A stretch of DNA of 6,433 bases from an uncultured Lachnospiraceae bacterium (lineage in GTDB: Bacteria; Bacillota_A; Clostridia; Lachnospirales; Lachnospiraceae), in the NCBI GenBank assembly GCA_902787595.1, contig CADAHD010000171.1, positions 1 to 6,433 on the forward strand. Direction: 5' to 3'. Numbering within the stretch: the stretch's first letter is position 1; each line of letters begins with the position of its first letter. The notes under the pieces are model-generated. The model saw only the letters and a program-made list of their open reading frames with translations, was not told where the DNA came from and made no database searches. Of this stretch, positions 4,304 through 6,433 are shown piece after piece. A program made the translations under genes and the position numbers.

Positions 4304-6433
4304 ATGTCATCTACTTTTATGGGACTCAATACAGCATATACGGGGCTTCAGGCTGCCAATGCAGCTCTTAATACCACGGCAAACAACATAGCCAATGTGG
4401 AGACCAAGGGCTACAGCCGCCAGAACGTGACTACGCAGGCTGCGGAAGCCATAAGGGCTTTCACGACCTACGGCTGCGTGGGAGCCGGAGTTGAAACACT
4501 GGCTATAGAGCGCATAAGGGATGGTTTCTATGATCAGAAATACTGGCAGAACCAGTCTAAGCTGGGGACCTATGAAGTTAAAGAGTATTACATGAACTGC
4601 ATAGAAGAGTACTATCGTGATGATGACACTGTTAAAGGCTTTACTACGATCTTCAGCGAGTATTCCAATTCACTGGAAGAGCTGGCAAAGAATCCTTACG
4701 ATACCAAATACCGCCAGCAGATGATAGGCGAAGCGGGAAACCTGGCTACATATTTCAATGATATGTACACTAATATGCAGAAACTTCAGGATGATGTAAA
4801 CCAGGAGATAAAGGTAAATGTAGACCGCATAAACTCCTTAGCCGAAGAGATAGCCTCATTGAACAAGCAGATAAACGTCATAGAGATGAACTCGGGGCGT
4901 ATTGCCAATGAGCTGCGCGATCAGCGCGATCTGATGGTGGACGAGCTGTCCGAGATAGTGGATGTGGAAGCGGAAGAACAGGATGTTATCGATCTGAACA
5001 ATACCACCCGCAGTACCGGCGGCAGCAGATATATCGTAAAGATATGCGGACAATCACTGGTAGATGCCAATACTTATCATACGCTGACCTGCGTAACCCG
5101 TGAACCGGAAGTGAAGGTTAATCAGACCGATATAACCGGTCTGTATGATATATATTTTACCGGTTATGAAAACGACTGGACTGCCGATGATTACCGTAAG
5201 AAAGGAGATGCGCTGAATATCAATTCGGAGCATTCATACGGCAAGCTGGCAGGTCTGATACAGATGCGTGACGGTAACAATAATGAGAATTTTACCGGCC
5301 GTGTGACCGATGTGAAGACCGGCGTTCCCGTGACCGATGATAACGGCGATCCGGTGCTTGATGAAGACGGCATACAGTTGACCACGCGTACCGTTACTGT
5401 TGAAGCGAGCGCTGATTTCCTGAAAGATCTTAATAAACTTAATCTTACCAGGGACGGCGGTATTATCACCGTATCCAGCCTCAATCTTTACTTCACTGAC
5501 TGGAGTTACGAATATACTGAAGGCGGCAAGGCTAAGTTCACCTTTATGCTCGATGATACGCGCAATAAGAGCCGTGACGGCAGTCTTATAGAAGTGCAGC
5601 AGGCACGTGACGCATCCGATAACGCCCAGGTGGGACAGGGCATCAGCTATCAGGGCATACCTTATTATCTTTCACAGATGAATGAGTGGGTAAGGCTTTA
5701 TTCCACGGCTTCTAACGATATCTTAAGAAGCGGCACCCTCGATGACGGAAGCGCCGGCCATAATATGTTTGTGGGCACGCATGACATAAAGGGCACTGAG
5801 CTGGATCTGGAAAAGAGCAGCCGCATTGTGGACGGAAGCGGGGCTTTCTATGATATAACGGAATCCACGGGGATTACGCATTTTATGTCGAAAGAAGGCA
5901 GAACCTATCGGGTGCCTGCAGTGGGCAGCAAGCTTAAGGATGCTTCGGGCGTGGAATATACCGTAGATGATGTAAAGCTGGAAGACGGAAAGATCAAGCT
6001 CCCTCCGGAACTGACTCTTTCTTATACGGATAAAGACGGAAATCCTGCAACGAGTAATATTACACTTAAGGACAGGGCTGATTATTACCTGCTGACCGCC
6101 GGAAACATGAGAGTTGCAGACGAGCTGGTGACAGATGCAAATCTGCTGGCTACCCGCCGTGAGAATGCCAACGTATCCGATGGCGTTGAAAAAAATGACA
6201 TTGTTAAGGATATGATAAGACTTGGCAAAGATACCACGATGATGAGTTTCCGTGGCTGCAGCGCGGATCAGTATCTGGTCACGATACTGGGCGATGTGGC
6301 GTTGAACGCCCAGAGAGCGCACAAATTTACGGATAATTACACCTATATGCAGAAGACGATCAGCAATCAGAGGCTTTCCGTAAGCGGCGTGGATAATGAC
6401 GAAGAGGCTGTTAAAGCACTCGGGAAGGTTGCT
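4304..6433 (+). CDS. flgK: Second FlgK-type hook-associated protein (3' truncated by window edge)
   Basis: An open frame of 710 codons runs from ATG 4304 to the right edge with no stop. AAGGAG at 4292-4297 lies 6 bases before the start and overlaps no other gene. The N terminus is a second FlgK D0 segment: FMGLNTAYTGLQAANAAL (5-22), N27-N-I-A-N31 and T34-K-G-Y-S-R39. Next come NSLAEEIASLNKQINVIE and ANELRDQRDLMVDELSEI, a FlgK hallmark, then YIVKICGQSLVD and GKLAGLIQMRDG (313-324). Two beta-rich, aspartate-rich regions at about 325-450 and 490-610 look like the surface D2/D3 domains. The C-terminal helix begins near 650 and reaches NQRLSVSGVDNDEEAV, the conserved stretch that precedes the final helix, so about 30-40 residues should be missing. 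Total length would then be near 745, longer than typical FlgK. It differs strongly from the first copy outside the end domains, so this is an old paralogue and not a recent duplication. It is probably exported with FlgN help. Confidence 0.88.
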   Translation, partial: MSSTFMGLNTAYTGLQAANAALNTTANNIANVETKGYSRQNVTTQAAEAIRAFTTYGCVGAGVETLAIERIRDGFYDQKYWQNQSKLGTYEVKEYYMNCIEEYYRDDDTVKGFTTIFSEYSNSLEELAKNPYDTKYRQQMIGEAGNLATYFNDMYTNMQKLQDDVNQEIKVNVDRINSLAEEIASLNKQINVIEMNSGRIANELRDQRDLMVDELSEIVDVEAEEQDVIDLNNTTRSTGGSRYIVKICGQSLVDANTYHTLTCVTREPEVKVNQTDITGLYDIYFTGYENDWTADDYRKKGDALNINSEHSYGKLAGLIQMRDGNNNENFTGRVTDVKTGVPVTDDNGDPVLDEDGIQLTTRTVTVEASADFLKDLNKLNLTRDGGIITVSSLNLYFTDWSYEYTEGGKAKFTFMLDDTRNKSRDGSLIEVQQARDASDNAQVGQGISYQGIPYYLSQMNEWVRLYSTASNDILRSGTLDDGSAGHNMFVGTHDIKGTELDLEKSSRIVDGSGAFYDITESTGITHFMSKEGRTYRVPAVGSKLKDASGVEYTVDDVKLEDGKIKLPPELTLSYTDKDGNPATSNITLKDRADYYLLTAGNMRVADELVTDANLLATRRENANVSDGVEKNDIVKDMIRLGKDTTMMSFRGCSADQYLVTILGDVALNAQRAHKFTDNYTYMQKTISNQRLSVSGVDNDEEAVKALGKVA

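Noticed and set aside
5723..6322. A 199-codon open frame on the minus strand.
   Set aside because: It is antisense to the second FlgK, has no recognisable domain, and the sense frame is continuous with clear FlgK motifs on both sides.
6383..6433. The last residues of the second FlgK (EEAVKALGKVA) differ from the usual FlgK wording after the SGV..DEE motif, raising the idea of a late frameshift.
   Set aside because: The frame is still open and the remaining helix lies outside the window, so this cannot be judged from here.

Overview
The window is part of a late flagellar gene cluster, almost certainly from a motile Gram-positive Clostridia bacterium and most likely a Lachnospiraceae-type gut or rumen organism. 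Three things suggest this: the gene order flgM-flgN-flgK, the strong purine-rich Shine-Dalgarno sites (AGGAGG type), and frequent ATA isoleucine codons. All genes lie on the + strand. The species cannot be named from the sequence alone.

Layout: (1) Positions 1-168 hold the 3' end of an unrecognised CDS. It overlaps the next start by 17 bases. (2) Positions 152-1141 encode a calcineurin-like metallophosphoesterase with a complete set of metal-binding motifs. (3) The 100-base gap 1142-1241 holds a near-perfect sigma-28 (FliA/SigD) promoter, with TAAA and GCCGATAC boxes 15 bases apart. (4) flgM (1242-1523) encodes the anti-sigma-28 factor. (5) The 202-base gap 1524-1725 holds a long hairpin that looks like a terminator, followed by a palindrome-rich, G+C-rich element that looks like a dispersed intergenic repeat. 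(6) flgN (1726-2244) encodes the export chaperone for the hook-filament junction proteins. (7) flgK (2279-4291) encodes hook-associated protein 1 (HAP1). (8) A second, divergent flgK-type gene runs from 4304 through the right edge with no stop. It is easy to miss because the frame is open at the window end.

How the genes fit together: sigma-28 switches on late flagellar genes once the hook-basal body is complete. FlgM holds sigma-28 inactive until FlgM is exported, so the sigma-28 promoter in front of flgM forms an autoregulatory loop. FlgN delivers FlgK to the export gate, and FlgK caps the hook so that filament can be added. Here there appear to be two FlgK proteins encoded in tandem, 12 bases apart, which is the most notable biological feature. 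flgL probably follows beyond the right edge, but this is inference.

No CRISPR array, tRNA, rRNA, transposase or phage gene is visible. I found no wholly new system. The points of interest are the duplicated FlgK, the helical insertion in the first copy, and the structured element that separates flgM from flgN-flgK.
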